The notes under the pieces were generated by a model that saw nothing but the letters and a program-made list of their open reading frames with translations, was not told where the DNA came from and did no database searches. This document shows, in pieces, positions 18,214 to 26,885 of a stretch of DNA of 64,000 nt. The stretch is from Cryptobacterium curtum DSM 15641 (lineage in GTDB: Bacteria > Actinomycetota > Coriobacteriia > Coriobacteriales > Eggerthellaceae). Position numbers and translations under genes: made by a program. Each line of letters starts with the position of its first letter. Position 1 is the stretch's first letter. The DNA is taken from contig NC_013170.1 of NCBI RefSeq assembly GCF_000023845.1, forward strand, positions 186,001-250,000, read 5' to 3'.

Positions 18214-19185
18214 ATGAGTGACGAAATTAACAGCACGCCTGAGTCCGCGACTCCTGCGAGTAATCCGCAGCAGCCAAGCACGGCGCCTGCTACGCCGCTG
18301 ACTCCCGATCAGACAGTCGCCGCACCAGCAACTCCACCTGCTCCAGGTGCTCCGCAGCAGTCAAATTCATCGAATGGTAAAGCTATCGGTGCGCTGGTCT
18401 GTGGTATTTTAGCCATTCTTGCTTCAGGTACGATTATCTTTGGCGTTATTCTCGGCATTGTTGCTATTATACTTGCCGCACAAGTAGCCAAAGATGGTAC
18501 TCGCGATGGCAAGGTAACTGCTGGCAAGGTCTGCGGTATCATTGGTATCGTATTCAGCATTCTGTATGCAATCTTTGCTTTCGTTTTGGGCGTAAGCATT
18601 TTTAATGCTATCCAAAATGGCAGTATTAATCCTTCCGCATTTGATAATCCCAGCAGTAATAATGTTGTAAACGCTATCGGAAGTGCTACTGGCAACGATG
18701 AAGCGGCTGTTCGTTCTGCTGTCGATGATATTATGAACACACTTGTTGGTAAGGAAGCAGTTTCGGCAGCTGCTGACCAAGCAGATGCAGGCTTTTCTTC
18801 AGTAACAGGCTTTTCGCTTGATCAGATTGGTATCGACAAGCAGGAATATGCTAATTGGGCTTTGGGTGGCATTACCTATAGCATCGATAGTGTTTCGATA
18901 GATGGCGATACTGCCAAGGCTAATCTTACGTTGAATGTTCGTGATTTTGGACAGTTTAGCGACCTATTTAGCGATAAGTTAACCGAAGCACTTACTGGTT
19001 CAGAAATCACTTCCCAAGATCTGATGTATGCGCAAATGGGTTCTGCCATGAAGGAAGCCATGGATGAAACCGGTACTGTTCCTACAGCTGCGACACTGAC
19101 ACTTACACGCACTAATGGTACATGGACTGTTGATTATTCATCTGTCTCGTCGTTGAGTACAAGCATTTTAAGCACACTGAACTAG
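18214..19185 (+). CDS. DUF4190-like membrane protein with Pro/Thr-rich N-terminus and exported C-terminal domain
   Basis: This protein of 323 residues has a disordered Pro/Ala/Thr-rich cytoplasmic N-terminus (about 1-48), two closely spaced glycine-rich membrane helices (about 52-82 and 98-132) typical of DUF4190 proteins, and an Asp/Ser-rich domain of about 180 residues. That domain ends in a beta-rich part (TLTLTRTNGTWTVDY) and is probably outside the cell. AAGGAAG precedes the chosen ATG, and the promoter just upstream rules out the earlier TTG at 18187. Function unknown; such proteins are often envelope components. Confidence 0.75.
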   Translation: MSDEINSTPESATPASNPQQPSTAPATPLTPDQTVAAPATPPAPGAPQQSNSSNGKAIGALVCGILAILASGTIIFGVILGIVAIILAAQVAKDGTRDGKVTAGKVCGIIGIVFSILYAIFAFVLGVSIFNAIQNGSINPSAFDNPSSNNVVNAIGSATGNDEAAVRSAVDDIMNTLVGKEAVSAAADQADAGFSSVTGFSLDQIGIDKQEYANWALGGITYSIDSVSIDGDTAKANLTLNVRDFGQFSDLFSDKLTEALTGSEITSQDLMYAQMGSAMKEAMDETGTVPTAATLTLTRTNGTWTVDYSSVSSLSTSILSTLN

Positions 19186-19212
19186 TTGTTGCTCTGAATC
19201 TTTCCAAGCAAT

Positions 19213-19254
19213 AAAGCCCCTGCCAGTCATATGAACGGTGGGGGCTTTTGTTTA
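19213..19254 (+). terminator. Terminator after the DUF4190-like gene
   Basis: AAAGCCCCTGCC pairs with GGTGGGGGCTTT across a 10-12 base loop, followed by TGTTTATTG. Confidence 0.8.
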
Positions 19255-19486
19255 TTGATTATGTGCACGGATTAGTTTGTAGGCGAGCGACTTTATATAT
19301 TTGTTCACAGTTACACGTTCTTTTATATACGCTTTACTACTACAAATCTTTTACTTGTATCAGGTAGTAATTCGATGGAGAATGTTCGGCCCCACTCGGA
19401 GAGTATGTTGGTCGCGATTGCAATTTGCCTGCTCTTTTGGCAAGATAGATTCTGCCTAATGTAGTAATAACGTTGTAAGTGGTTTG

Positions 19487-19579
<93 letters not shown>

Positions 19580-19588
19580 TATATTCGT

Positions 19589-19632
19589 AAAGGCAGTTCG
19601 TATCGATTGTTCGATACGTGCTGCCTTTTTAT
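19589..19632 (+). terminator. Terminator or attenuator hairpin upstream of the adhesin gene
   Basis: AAAGGCAG plus CGTATCGA pair with TCGATACG plus CTGCCTTT, giving about 17 pairs with one mismatch and one wobble, a 4-base loop, then TTTTTAT. It lies between the CAGG tract and the adhesin CDS and more than 330 bases past the terminator of the previous gene. It therefore probably acts on a leader transcript rather than ending the upstream gene. Confidence 0.75.
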
Positions 19633-19730
19633 GCTTCAGACTTGTTTCCATAACGGGAATAAGGGGGCAAGGATAGATACCAAGTGATATGACGTGCTTC
19701 AAGAAGCAGGTGGCAAGAAAGGTTAGGGAA

Positions 19731-21692
19731 ATGCAGAGAAGTTTATTCCAGAGGACAGGAGCAATAGCGCTCTCACTGCTGATAGCAGTGGCGCTGCTTC
19801 CTATAAGCCCCCAGCAGGCTGCTGCGGTAGATCCTGAAAAGGGTATAGAGGTTGCAGTGGACTCCTCAAGCCTTGATGCTGCGGTTACAGCGGCAAAGGC
19901 AGATGGTGTCACGGTCACGCAAGACGCTGATGTCGATAAGGGCTCTGCTACCTCACAGGCAGAACTCGATGCCAAGAAGGCTGAGATCACCGAAGACTAC
20001 AACAGTCAGATTGAAGCTCTCAAGGCAGCTGCTCAAGAAGCCCGTCAAAAGCTTGCTGAGTATGCAACCAAGAAAGCTGCCTATGATACTGCCTTAGCTC
20101 AGTACAACACCGACAAGGCACAGTATGACTCTGACCTTGCTCAGTACAACACCGATCTTGCTGCTTACAATGCGGCTATGGAAGAGCTTGAGCGCAAGAA
20201 GAACGAAGACGGGTATATGAAAGAGCCTGCCTCCCAATCACTGACTTTCCAGTCAGAACCAAATGCCACGATGAGTTTTCCTAACGGTGATCAGACGTAC
20301 ACGCAGAGTGAATGGAAAACGTATTTCGACAACAATATCAGCAGTCAGCTCGGCAGCAATCCAGCTTATGGTGCCAATGACTTCAACTATATAAACAGTG
20401 TTGCAAATGCTGATGAGACACGAGTTATCCTTCATAAGGATCAACCACTTAAAGTACAGTATACAAATCTACAGAACTCGTATTTCAACGGTAAGAAGAT
20501 TTCTAAGGTTGAATATACGTACACACTTAAGAATACTGGGCTTCCAGGCGTGAATTCAATGCCTGCGCTGATAGAAAAGGACCCAACTGTTACGTTGTGG
20601 TATCTCAATTTTTATGGCGAAGCTGATATCAATATGAAGGTTAAATTCTACGATGAAGACGGTAATGTGATCGATCCAACGGGAGCATTACTCAACTTTT
20701 CTTCGTTAAATCATGGCATTGGTACGAGTTCAACTCCCAAGGTCGATGGCCAAGACACTGTCGAGAAGGTTCGGTCCTTTAATGGTGAGTTCATTGAGAT
20801 TTCTGGCTCATCAATAACAAAGCAGCCTGACGGTGGGGCATATGCAAGTAACAATAATGAACAAAAATCGGCGGGCTCAAGGTTTAACACGAGCGAATGG
20901 GATTCTGATACGAATTCAAATGCATGGTATGGTGCCATTGTTGGGAAGGTAACTAATCCGGAGATCAATATTAATATAGGTGCGTCAAAGCGTGGTGTTG
21001 TGTGGTTTGCACTCAACTCGAAAATTAAGGCGATAGCAGCACCTCCTAAACCAGTTGAGCCGACACCGCCTACTCCCCCAACAGAGCCTGTTAAGCCTGT
21101 GATTACGGCAAGCTATCACTATGACGTGCTCTATGTGAAGCCTCAGGTGGAAAAGAAGGTACTTGACCAAGACAACAAGGATATCGATACCAACACGGTT
21201 AAGACGGGCTCTATCGTAAAGTTTGAGCTTACGACAACGCCCTTCCCAGCAGGTCACGAGACAATTGATTCAGTCATCTTCCGCGATACGCTTCCTGAAG
21301 GCTATGAGCTTGACCTTGAAGCAACAAAGAGCGCAAGCCCTGATTACGATGTGGAATACGACGAAACTTCTCGCAACCTTGTCTTCACTGGTAAAGATGC
21401 ACTGATCACCCAAATCAATGCTGATAGGACAAAGGAAGCAGCGGTTCCTGCTCCTATGGTTGTGGGTAAGGTAACCAAAGAAGGTACTACTTACGAAAAT
21501 CAGTTTGATCTTGATATCAACCACACCTATTCGGTGAAGTCCAATACGGTAAAGGTGAGCACGCCTGAAAAGCCGTCGGTTAGCCCGAAGACCGGTGACG
21601 ATACGGTGCTGATACCGATTACCTTGATGGTGCTGTCAGCAGCTGCTCTTGGAGCACGACGTGTTATCACACGGAAGAACCAGAGCTTCTAA
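19731..21692 (+). CDS. Antigen I/II-like cell-wall-anchored adhesin
   Basis: This protein (653 residues) has a Sec signal peptide (about 1-32, cleavage after AAA). Next comes an Ala/Tyr/Gln-rich coiled coil (about 75-165, with repeats such as QYNTDKAQYDSDLAQYNTDL). A GbpC/antigen I/II-type variable domain follows (about 180-430, ending WFALNSKI), then a Pro-rich spacer (PVEPTPPTPPTEP) and an isopeptide-type C domain (about 460-605). It ends with the sortase motif SPKTGD (618-623), a hydrophobic helix and a basic tail. In oral streptococci this family binds salivary glycoproteins and other bacteria. AAAGG 8 bases upstream favours the ATG at 19731; 19689 is in frame too. It has a single A-region and no long P repeats, so it is a minimal version. 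No sortase gene is in view. Confidence 0.85.
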   Translation: MQRSLFQRTGAIALSLLIAVALLPISPQQAAAVDPEKGIEVAVDSSSLDAAVTAAKADGVTVTQDADVDKGSATSQAELDAKKAEITEDYNSQIEALKAAAQEARQKLAEYATKKAAYDTALAQYNTDKAQYDSDLAQYNTDLAAYNAAMEELERKKNEDGYMKEPASQSLTFQSEPNATMSFPNGDQTYTQSEWKTYFDNNISSQLGSNPAYGANDFNYINSVANADETRVILHKDQPLKVQYTNLQNSYFNGKKISKVEYTYTLKNTGLPGVNSMPALIEKDPTVTLWYLNFYGEADINMKVKFYDEDGNVIDPTGALLNFSSLNHGIGTSSTPKVDGQDTVEKVRSFNGEFIEISGSSITKQPDGGAYASNNNEQKSAGSRFNTSEWDSDTNSNAWYGAIVGKVTNPEININIGASKRGVVWFALNSKIKAIAAPPKPVEPTPPTPPTEPVKPVITASYHYDVLYVKPQVEKKVLDQDNKDIDTNTVKTGSIVKFELTTTPFPAGHETIDSVIFRDTLPEGYELDLEATKSASPDYDVEYDETSRNLVFTGKDALITQINADRTKEAAVPAPMVVGKVTKEGTTYENQFDLDINHTYSVKSNTVKVSTPEKPSVSPKTGDDTVLIPITLMVLSAAALGARRVITRKNQSF

Positions 21693-21742
21693 GGTTTATT
21701 CCGACTACTTGTGCTTGAATTAAGCTTTTCGTAGAGCACGCT

Positions 21743-21786
21743 AAACCCCCACTTCTTGCTTTGGCAGGATGTGGGGGTTTCTTTTG
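21743..21786 (+). terminator. Terminator after the adhesin gene
   Basis: AAACCCCCAC pairs with GTGGGGGTTT across a 20-base loop, followed by CTTTTG. Confidence 0.8.
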
Positions 21787-21925
21787 AGGTGCTTGTATGC
21801 GGGTGAAATGCGGCCGCCCAGAATGACTATTTGTTTCCTTAACGCAGGGGTTTTCAGGAGGTGGGCTTCTTTTGGAGGGCTCGTGTGCGGGTGGAGGAAA
21901 AATCGATAATGCACATCTCCGTGCG

Positions 21926-21955
21926 TTGACGCGTGCTGCAAAGGAGCGATACACT
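21926..21955 (+). promoter_or_regulatory. Promoter of rplM-rpsI
   Basis: TTGACG (21926-21931), 18-base spacer, TACACT (21950-21955). Transcription would start near 21962, leaving a leader of about 208 bases. Confidence 0.6.
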
Positions 21956-21961
21956 ACACAA

Positions 21962-22169
21962 GTTCGCTTTCAAAAGCCCCGTGCCGCAGTGTGTGATTCG
22001 GACAGGCGGAAGGTCGTCCAGGACCGAAAGCCCGTGTTCGGCGTAGGAAACCGACTCTGTAATGACCCTGCACTTTTGAAAAACGACATCCCAACTTTTG
22101 CTTGGCAGCGGGCTTGCAGTTGCAGGTGCCAAAGCAGAGCAAAACGGGAAACCGTCAATGGAGGAAACA
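21962..22169 (+). promoter_or_regulatory. Long, possibly structured 5' leader of rplM-rpsI
   Basis: The leader is far longer than needed for initiation. TTTCAAAAG (21969-21977) can pair with CTTTTGAAA (22073-22081), closing a domain of about 113 bases that contains a smaller hairpin (GGTC-GTCCA-GGACC, about 22012-22025). It could be a ribosomal-protein autoregulatory leader. I could not match it to a named RNA family. Confidence 0.4.
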
Positions 22170-22604
22170 TTGAAGACGTATTACGCCAAGCCCAACGAAG
22201 TTGAGCGTGAATGGGTCTTGATTGATGCGAAAGACCAAATCTTGGGTCATGTCGCCGTCAAGGCTGCCACGATTCTCAAGGGTAAGCACAAGCCACAGTA
22301 CACCCCTCATGTGGACACGGGCGACTTTGTCGTTATCGTGAACGCTGACAAGGTTCAGCTGTCTGGCACAAAAGCTGCCAAGAAGGAATACTTCCGTCAT
22401 TCGGGTTATCCGGGTGGTCTGAAAAGCGAAACATTCGCTGAGGCCATGCAAAAGCACCCCGAGCGCGTGATTGAGCATGCTGTTAAGGGCATGTTGCCAA
22501 AAAATACCCTTGGTCGTGCTATGGGCAAGAAGCTCAAGGTCTATGCAGGTCCCGATCATCCGCATGCTGCTCAGCAGCCCCGAGAAATCAAGATGGGAGA
22601 ATAA
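22170..22604 (+). CDS. rplM: 50S ribosomal protein L13
   Basis: This 144-residue product begins [14 protein letters not shown] after its initiator and contains the L13 core ([47 protein letters not shown]). The start is a TTG at 22170: GGAGGAAA lies 5 bases upstream, and the protein then starts where other L13 proteins do. The in-frame ATG at 22158 overlaps that ribosome-binding site and would add four residues. It is cotranscribed with rpsI. Confidence 0.95.
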   Translation: MKTYYAKPNEVEREWVLIDAKDQILGHVAVKAATILKGKHKPQYTPHVDTGDFVVIVNADKVQLSGTKAAKKEYFRHSGYPGGLKSETFAEAMQKHPERVIEHAVKGMLPKNTLGRAMGKKLKVYAGPDHPHAAQQPREIKMGE

Positions 22605-22607
22605 CCG

Positions 22608-23000
22608 ATGGCAGGTGAAGCAATGTATTACGGCACCGGCCGTAGGAAGAACGCTATTGCTCGCGTACGCTTGGTGCCTGGCACCGGCAAAGTAACCGTT
22701 AATGGAAGGGATGCTGCTGAGTATTTCGGTCGTCATCAGCTGATCGATTATGCGACGGCTCCCTTTAAGGTAACTGATACGGAAGATCATTTTGACGTTA
22801 TTGCTCGCTGCAATGGCGGTGGTATTTCAGGTCAGGCTGGCGCTCTGCGCCACGGCATTGCTCGTGCGCTGCTTTCAGCCGGCGAGTATCGCCCTGAATT
22901 AAAGAAGGCTGGCTACCTTACACGTGATAGCCGTATGGTTGAGCGTAAGAAGTACGGCCTGAAGAAGGCTCGCAAGCGTCCGCAGTTTAGCAAGCGCTAA
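22608..23000 (+). CDS. rpsI: 30S ribosomal protein S9
   Basis: This 130-residue protein has the S9 blocks [38 protein letters not shown] and [14 protein letters not shown], and ends [10 protein letters not shown], the tail that reaches the P-site tRNA. GGGAGA precedes the ATG; rplM ends three bases upstream. Confidence 0.98.
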   Translation: MAGEAMYYGTGRRKNAIARVRLVPGTGKVTVNGRDAAEYFGRHQLIDYATAPFKVTDTEDHFDVIARCNGGGISGQAGALRHGIARALLSAGEYRPELKKAGYLTRDSRMVERKKYGLKKARKRPQFSKR

Positions 23001-23017
23001 GCATACATTCTTTTTAA

Positions 23018-23068
23018 GCAAGTAAAAGTCCCTGCTGGTTACATCAATCGGCAGGGACTTTACTTGCT
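23018..23068 (+). terminator. Terminator of rplM-rpsI
   Basis: GCAAGTAAAAGTCCCTGC pairs with GCAGGGACTTTACTTGC with a single bulge and a 16-base loop. Confidence 0.8.
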
Positions 23069-23380
23069 TGGGGTTCTTAATCTGCTTTTGTTAACCTATC
23101 CGCAATTATTTTCTCTACTCTCTGCTTTTGCTGCTTTGATGCCGCATTGTCCTTTGCAACTATTTACGGTCTCTTCGAAGTTATTATTCCTGTCTGATAT
23201 CGTATGAAGTCGCAGAGAGACTCTAAAGTTCACCAATGAATAAGACATACCGTTCCATTGTCATAGTCGAGGTAAAGGACAAGAAGCGTGCTTAAAAACA
23301 AGGAGATCAGAAGTAATACTATGATATAGGTGGATAGAGTGGTTTTATCGCTGGTTCAAGCAGGGGTGCTGGGAAAGGCA

Positions 23381-23403
23381 GGATGCTTTTTGCATCCTTT
23401 TTT
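23381..23403 (+). terminator. Short terminator-like hairpin
   Basis: GGATGC pairs with GCATCC across a 5-base loop, then six T. No gene lies directly before it, so it may end a small untranslated RNA or a decayed gene. Confidence 0.55.
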
Positions 23404-23451
23404 CCTATACCAGTATTAGTTTAATAATAAACTAATTGGAAGATCGGTTTC

Positions 23452-23579
23452 ATGGCAGAGAAGGAGAAGGCACGGAAGAGCGTTGCTCGCATTCGGAGTG
23501 CTCATTGCTGCACTATTAAACTTCGTTGTTCTTGCGTATAGACAAATGACATGCAAGGAGCAGGCATAAAGCGGCGTGG
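23452..23579 (+). pseudogene. Possible frameshifted small membrane-protein remnant
   Basis: An ATG at 23452 starts MAEKEKARKSVAR and stops at 23541. In another frame of the same stretch, ALLAFGVLIAALLNFVVLAY followed by RQMTCKEQA and a TAA at 23577 reads as a single membrane helix. One frame change near 23480 would join a charged N-terminus to this helix. Alternatively the helix is a separate small peptide starting at a TTG. No homologue is recognised. Confidence 0.3.
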
Positions 23580-23642
23580 CGGAGATATTACGTCCGATGT
23601 TCATAAAGTCTAGGACGAAGGGGATTTATGCATAATAGTATG

Positions 23643-24341
23643 TCAATTCTCTACGTCTAGTTCCATACCAGCGTGCACGACGTATGTTTTGAATCGTACA
23701 TTTGGCATGCACGCTGTCAGGTCGTTCTGAATTCGTTCAAGCGCTTCTAGACGATATTCAACGGATGTTTTGGCATTGCCCTGGATGATGAAGATAGCAT
23801 TCTTCGTTTTATCGTCGAACTTGTAGTTCTCGCCGTCGCGAACATCCAGCCACGCCATGATTCCCTTCGCGTCCCGATAGACGTAGTCCGTCTCGGCCAC
23901 GTGTTTCTCCGTGGAAAGGATCGGAAGGAAGACGCCTTCCTTCTTGTTGATGGTGAATTCGATATAATCGTCGACCTTGTCGAGGTCATGTCCGCCTATG
24001 GCCAGAAGCGAATGCAGCGATTCGACATTGTAGATGTCGATGACGCTGTTGATATGTGGAATGGAGCCGCGGTGTTGGATATTGCGGATGAGCGCGGGAA
24101 CGGTGGGTGGGTTCTTCTTGATGCTTCGCTTTGCGCGTTGCAGCAGGTCCGTATAACCTCGAACGACTGGGAAATCGAGCACGTCGTCCATGGTGCAGCT
24201 CAACGCCCAATCCTCCATGTCCTTCTGCTTCTTTAGGAAAGAGTCGGGTAGGGACGCGCTTGGGTCTACGTTTTTCGCAATCCCGATTACGACGTTTTCG
24301 ACTCCGAGTTGTGTAATGCTTTCGTCGACTAGTAGCTTCAT
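23643..24341 (-). CDS. Free-standing B3/B4 tRNA-binding-domain protein
   Basis: This 232-residue protein resembles the B3/B4 domain of the phenylalanyl-tRNA synthetase beta subunit, where it carries the editing site. Visible features are the family-typical RGSIPHINSVIDIYNVESL and the C-terminal IFIIQGNAKTSVE with a strand-rich end. Stand-alone copies are found in many bacteria and may clear mischarged tRNA or bind other ligands; the role is not established. The start at MKLLVDES (24341) is preferred over the frame's upstream extension. It is isolated from neighbours and faces away from the GSIII gene. Confidence 0.8.
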   Translation of the reverse strand: MKLLVDESITQLGVENVVIGIAKNVDPSASLPDSFLKKQKDMEDWALSCTMDDVLDFPVVRGYTDLLQRAKRSIKKNPPTVPALIRNIQHRGSIPHINSVIDIYNVESLHSLLAIGGHDLDKVDDYIEFTINKKEGVFLPILSTEKHVAETDYVYRDAKGIMAWLDVRDGENYKFDDKTKNAIFIIQGNAKTSVEYRLEALERIQNDLTACMPNVRFKTYVVHAGMELDVEN

Positions 24342-24482
24342 GACAGCCTGCCTTATCAATATTTCTAATAGATACACCATATCAAACTATGCATTGATAT
24401 GGTGAGAGATCTATCTGCACCAGTCATAGTCACAAAGGCATGGTATTGTCTCTCCAGCGGCTTCGGGGGATAGGAGATTACC

Positions 24483-26603
24483 TTGGCTGAAATTGGTGAA
24501 GACCGAATCAAGATGTCTGAAATCGAGCAGCTCTATGGAAGCGAAGTCTTTAACGACGGCGTGATGCGCGATAAGCTTCCTTCTTCCATTTATGAAGTTT
24601 TATTTCGCACCATCAAAGAAGGTGAGCCGCTTGATCTCGAGGTAGCAAATGTTGTTGCTCACGCCATGAAGGATTGGGCTATTTCACATGGTGCAACGCA
24701 CTATACGCATTGGTTTCAGCCTCTGACGGGTATCACAAGCGAAAAGCACGACAGTTTTCTCGATCCAGTGGGTGATGGTAGCGCAATTACCAAGTTTTCT
24801 GGTAAAGAGCTTATTCAAGGCGAACCCGACGCATCGAGTTTCCCAAATGGGGGCCTGCGTGCTACGTTTGAGGCGCGCGGATACACAGCGTGGGATCCCA
24901 CAAGCTATGCCTTTATTAAAGATGAAGTGCTCTGCATTCCAACAGCATTTTGTAGCTATACGGGTGAAGCACTTGATAAGAAAACCCCCTTGCTGCGCTC
25001 TATGAGCGTGCTTTCCCAACAGGCAAATCGGGTGCTTTCGCACTTTGGAGAAGATGGCCATCGGGTGATTACTACGGTTGGAGGCGAACAGGAATACTTC
25101 CTTATTTCTGAAGCAGATTATGAAAAGCGGCAAGACCTTATGTTTACTGGTCGTACCTTGTTTGGTGCGCCTCCGGTAAAAGGGCAAGAACTGGAAGAAC
25201 ATTACTTCGGTGCTATTCGTCCTACCGTGAACGAATTTATGAAAGAACTCGACGACGAACTGTGGCGGCTTGGCATTGCTGCGCGAACGAAGCATAACGA
25301 GGTTGCTCCCTGTCAGCATGAGTTAGCGCCGGTATTCACTAATTCAAACCGTGCTATTGATGAAAACCTGCTTACCATGGAAAAGATGAAGCTTCTTGCT
25401 TCTCATCATGGTCTGGCTTGTTTACAGCATGAAAAACCGTTTGAGGGTATTAACGGCAGCGGCAAGCACAACAACTGGTCAATGAGCTACGGCAGTACCA
25501 ATCTGCTCGAGCCGGGTGATACCCCTATGGATAACCTGCGCTTCCTTATCTTTATGACCTGCGTGATTGCTTGTGTCGATGATTATCAAGAATTGCTGCG
25601 CATGTCGGTAGCGAGTGCTGGTAACGACCATCGTCTTGGCGCGCACGAGGCGCCACCCGCTATTGTGAGTATTTTCTTGGGTGACGAACTCACTGGTATT
25701 GTGGATGCACTTATTAACGATCATCCATATCAAAGTGCCGCATGTGTGTCGATGGATTTAGGTGTCGATGTACTGCCTAACTTCCTGAAGGACAATACTG
25801 ATCGCAATCGTACGAGTGCTTTTGCGTTTACCGGAAATAAGTTTGAATTCCGCATGCCTGGTGCACAGGTAAACCTTTCCGACTGTAATATGATTTTAAA
25901 CACGGCGATGGCTTATGCTTTAAAGCAGTTTGCCGATGCGGTAGAGGGGCTTTCTGGAGCTGCGTTCGAAGCGGCAGCGCTTGAGTACATTAAGCACTCG
26001 CTAACCGAACATCAACGCATTATCTTTAACGGCAATGGCTATGGCGACGACTGGCCGATTGAAGCTGCCCGCCGCGGTTTGGCTAACAATCGCAATACCG
26101 CCGAAGCACTGCCGTGCTTTGTCAGTCAAAAGTCCTTGGATCTTTTTTCTGAAATGGGCGTTCTCAATGAAGCTGAGGTACGCAGCCGCTATGAGGTCAA
26201 GCTCGAGAAATACGTTAAAACACTCAATATTGAATGCAACGTGATGCAGCGCATGACACGCCGTAACTATATTCCGGCTATTAATGCGTATGCAACAAAG
26301 ATCGCTAAAGGCATTACGACGGTTAAAGATGCACTTGCTGGCGCTGACCTGAGCGATCAGGAAGAATTACTTGAGCGGTTGCTTGATGGTTTGCGCACGA
26401 TTAATGTGGCGCACCGCAATCTGCTTCAAGCCCATCAAAAAGCTGAAGCAATAGTTGATAAGCAAGAACAGGCAAATTGCTATGCCGAAGAAGTTGTTCC
26501 TGCTATGGAAGCATTGCGTGTGGGCGTTGATGCTATGGAGGGCATTACCGATCATGGGTACTGGCCTGTGCCTACCTATAATGACATCTTGTTCTACGCA
26601 TAA
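24483..26603 (+). CDS. glnN: Glutamine synthetase type III
   Basis: Makes glutamine from glutamate, ammonia and ATP. This 706-residue protein has the GSIII-specific N-terminus ([16 protein letters not shown]), [50 protein letters not shown] and [13 protein letters not shown]. Length and motifs separate it from GSI and GSII. TAGGAG lies 7 bases before the TTG at 24483; the ATG at 24513 would remove ten residues. It would assimilate the ammonia released by arginine breakdown. A terminator follows. Confidence 0.95.
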   Translation: MAEIGEDRIKMSEIEQLYGSEVFNDGVMRDKLPSSIYEVLFRTIKEGEPLDLEVANVVAHAMKDWAISHGATHYTHWFQPLTGITSEKHDSFLDPVGDGSAITKFSGKELIQGEPDASSFPNGGLRATFEARGYTAWDPTSYAFIKDEVLCIPTAFCSYTGEALDKKTPLLRSMSVLSQQANRVLSHFGEDGHRVITTVGGEQEYFLISEADYEKRQDLMFTGRTLFGAPPVKGQELEEHYFGAIRPTVNEFMKELDDELWRLGIAARTKHNEVAPCQHELAPVFTNSNRAIDENLLTMEKMKLLASHHGLACLQHEKPFEGINGSGKHNNWSMSYGSTNLLEPGDTPMDNLRFLIFMTCVIACVDDYQELLRMSVASAGNDHRLGAHEAPPAIVSIFLGDELTGIVDALINDHPYQSAACVSMDLGVDVLPNFLKDNTDRNRTSAFAFTGNKFEFRMPGAQVNLSDCNMILNTAMAYALKQFADAVEGLSGAAFEAAALEYIKHSLTEHQRIIFNGNGYGDDWPIEAARRGLANNRNTAEALPCFVSQKSLDLFSEMGVLNEAEVRSRYEVKLEKYVKTLNIECNVMQRMTRRNYIPAINAYATKIAKGITTVKDALAGADLSDQEELLERLLDGLRTINVAHRNLLQAHQKAEAIVDKQEQANCYAEEVVPAMEALRVGVDAMEGITDHGYWPVPTYNDILFYA

Positions 26604-26711
26604 CGTCTGTTGGTGTAAATAGGCTGTTGACTTGCATTGGAGTTTTGACTTCACGAGGTGAGAGAGTTTTGTTCAGAGCTCCTATCGGTTAATGTAAATC
26701 TGACCAGGCAT

Positions 26712-26750
26712 GATAACCCCTATCGTCCATTGCAGTCGATAGGGGTTATC
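26712..26750 (+). terminator. Terminator after glnN
   Basis: GATAACCCCTATCG pairs perfectly with CGATAGGGGTTATC across an 11-base loop. Confidence 0.75.
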
Positions 26751-26885
26751 GCATGTTTGTGCTGCATATGAGATAAAAATCGACCATAGGGGTCGGTGTA
26801 TCCGCTGCCCACTTACAGCATACTTCGGCCAATCAGGGCGCTGCCAGGAGGGGCTGGCGCCGCTTCTTCGAAAGAAGGTAAGGAC

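Larger units (their letters stand above)
23069..23642. other. Non-coding, apparently decayed spacer
   Basis: About 570 bases without a recognisable gene. It holds a 19-codon frame at about 23236 (begins MNKTYRSIVIVEVKDKK), a small hairpin with T run at 23381-23403, and a frameshifted membrane-peptide remnant at 23452-23579. The composition is more AT-rich than its neighbours. It looks like the remains of one or more small genes. Confidence 0.4.

Noticed and set aside
23340-23375. A tRNA-like GGTTCAAGC string before a hairpin
   Set aside because: No cloverleaf arms can be drawn around it.
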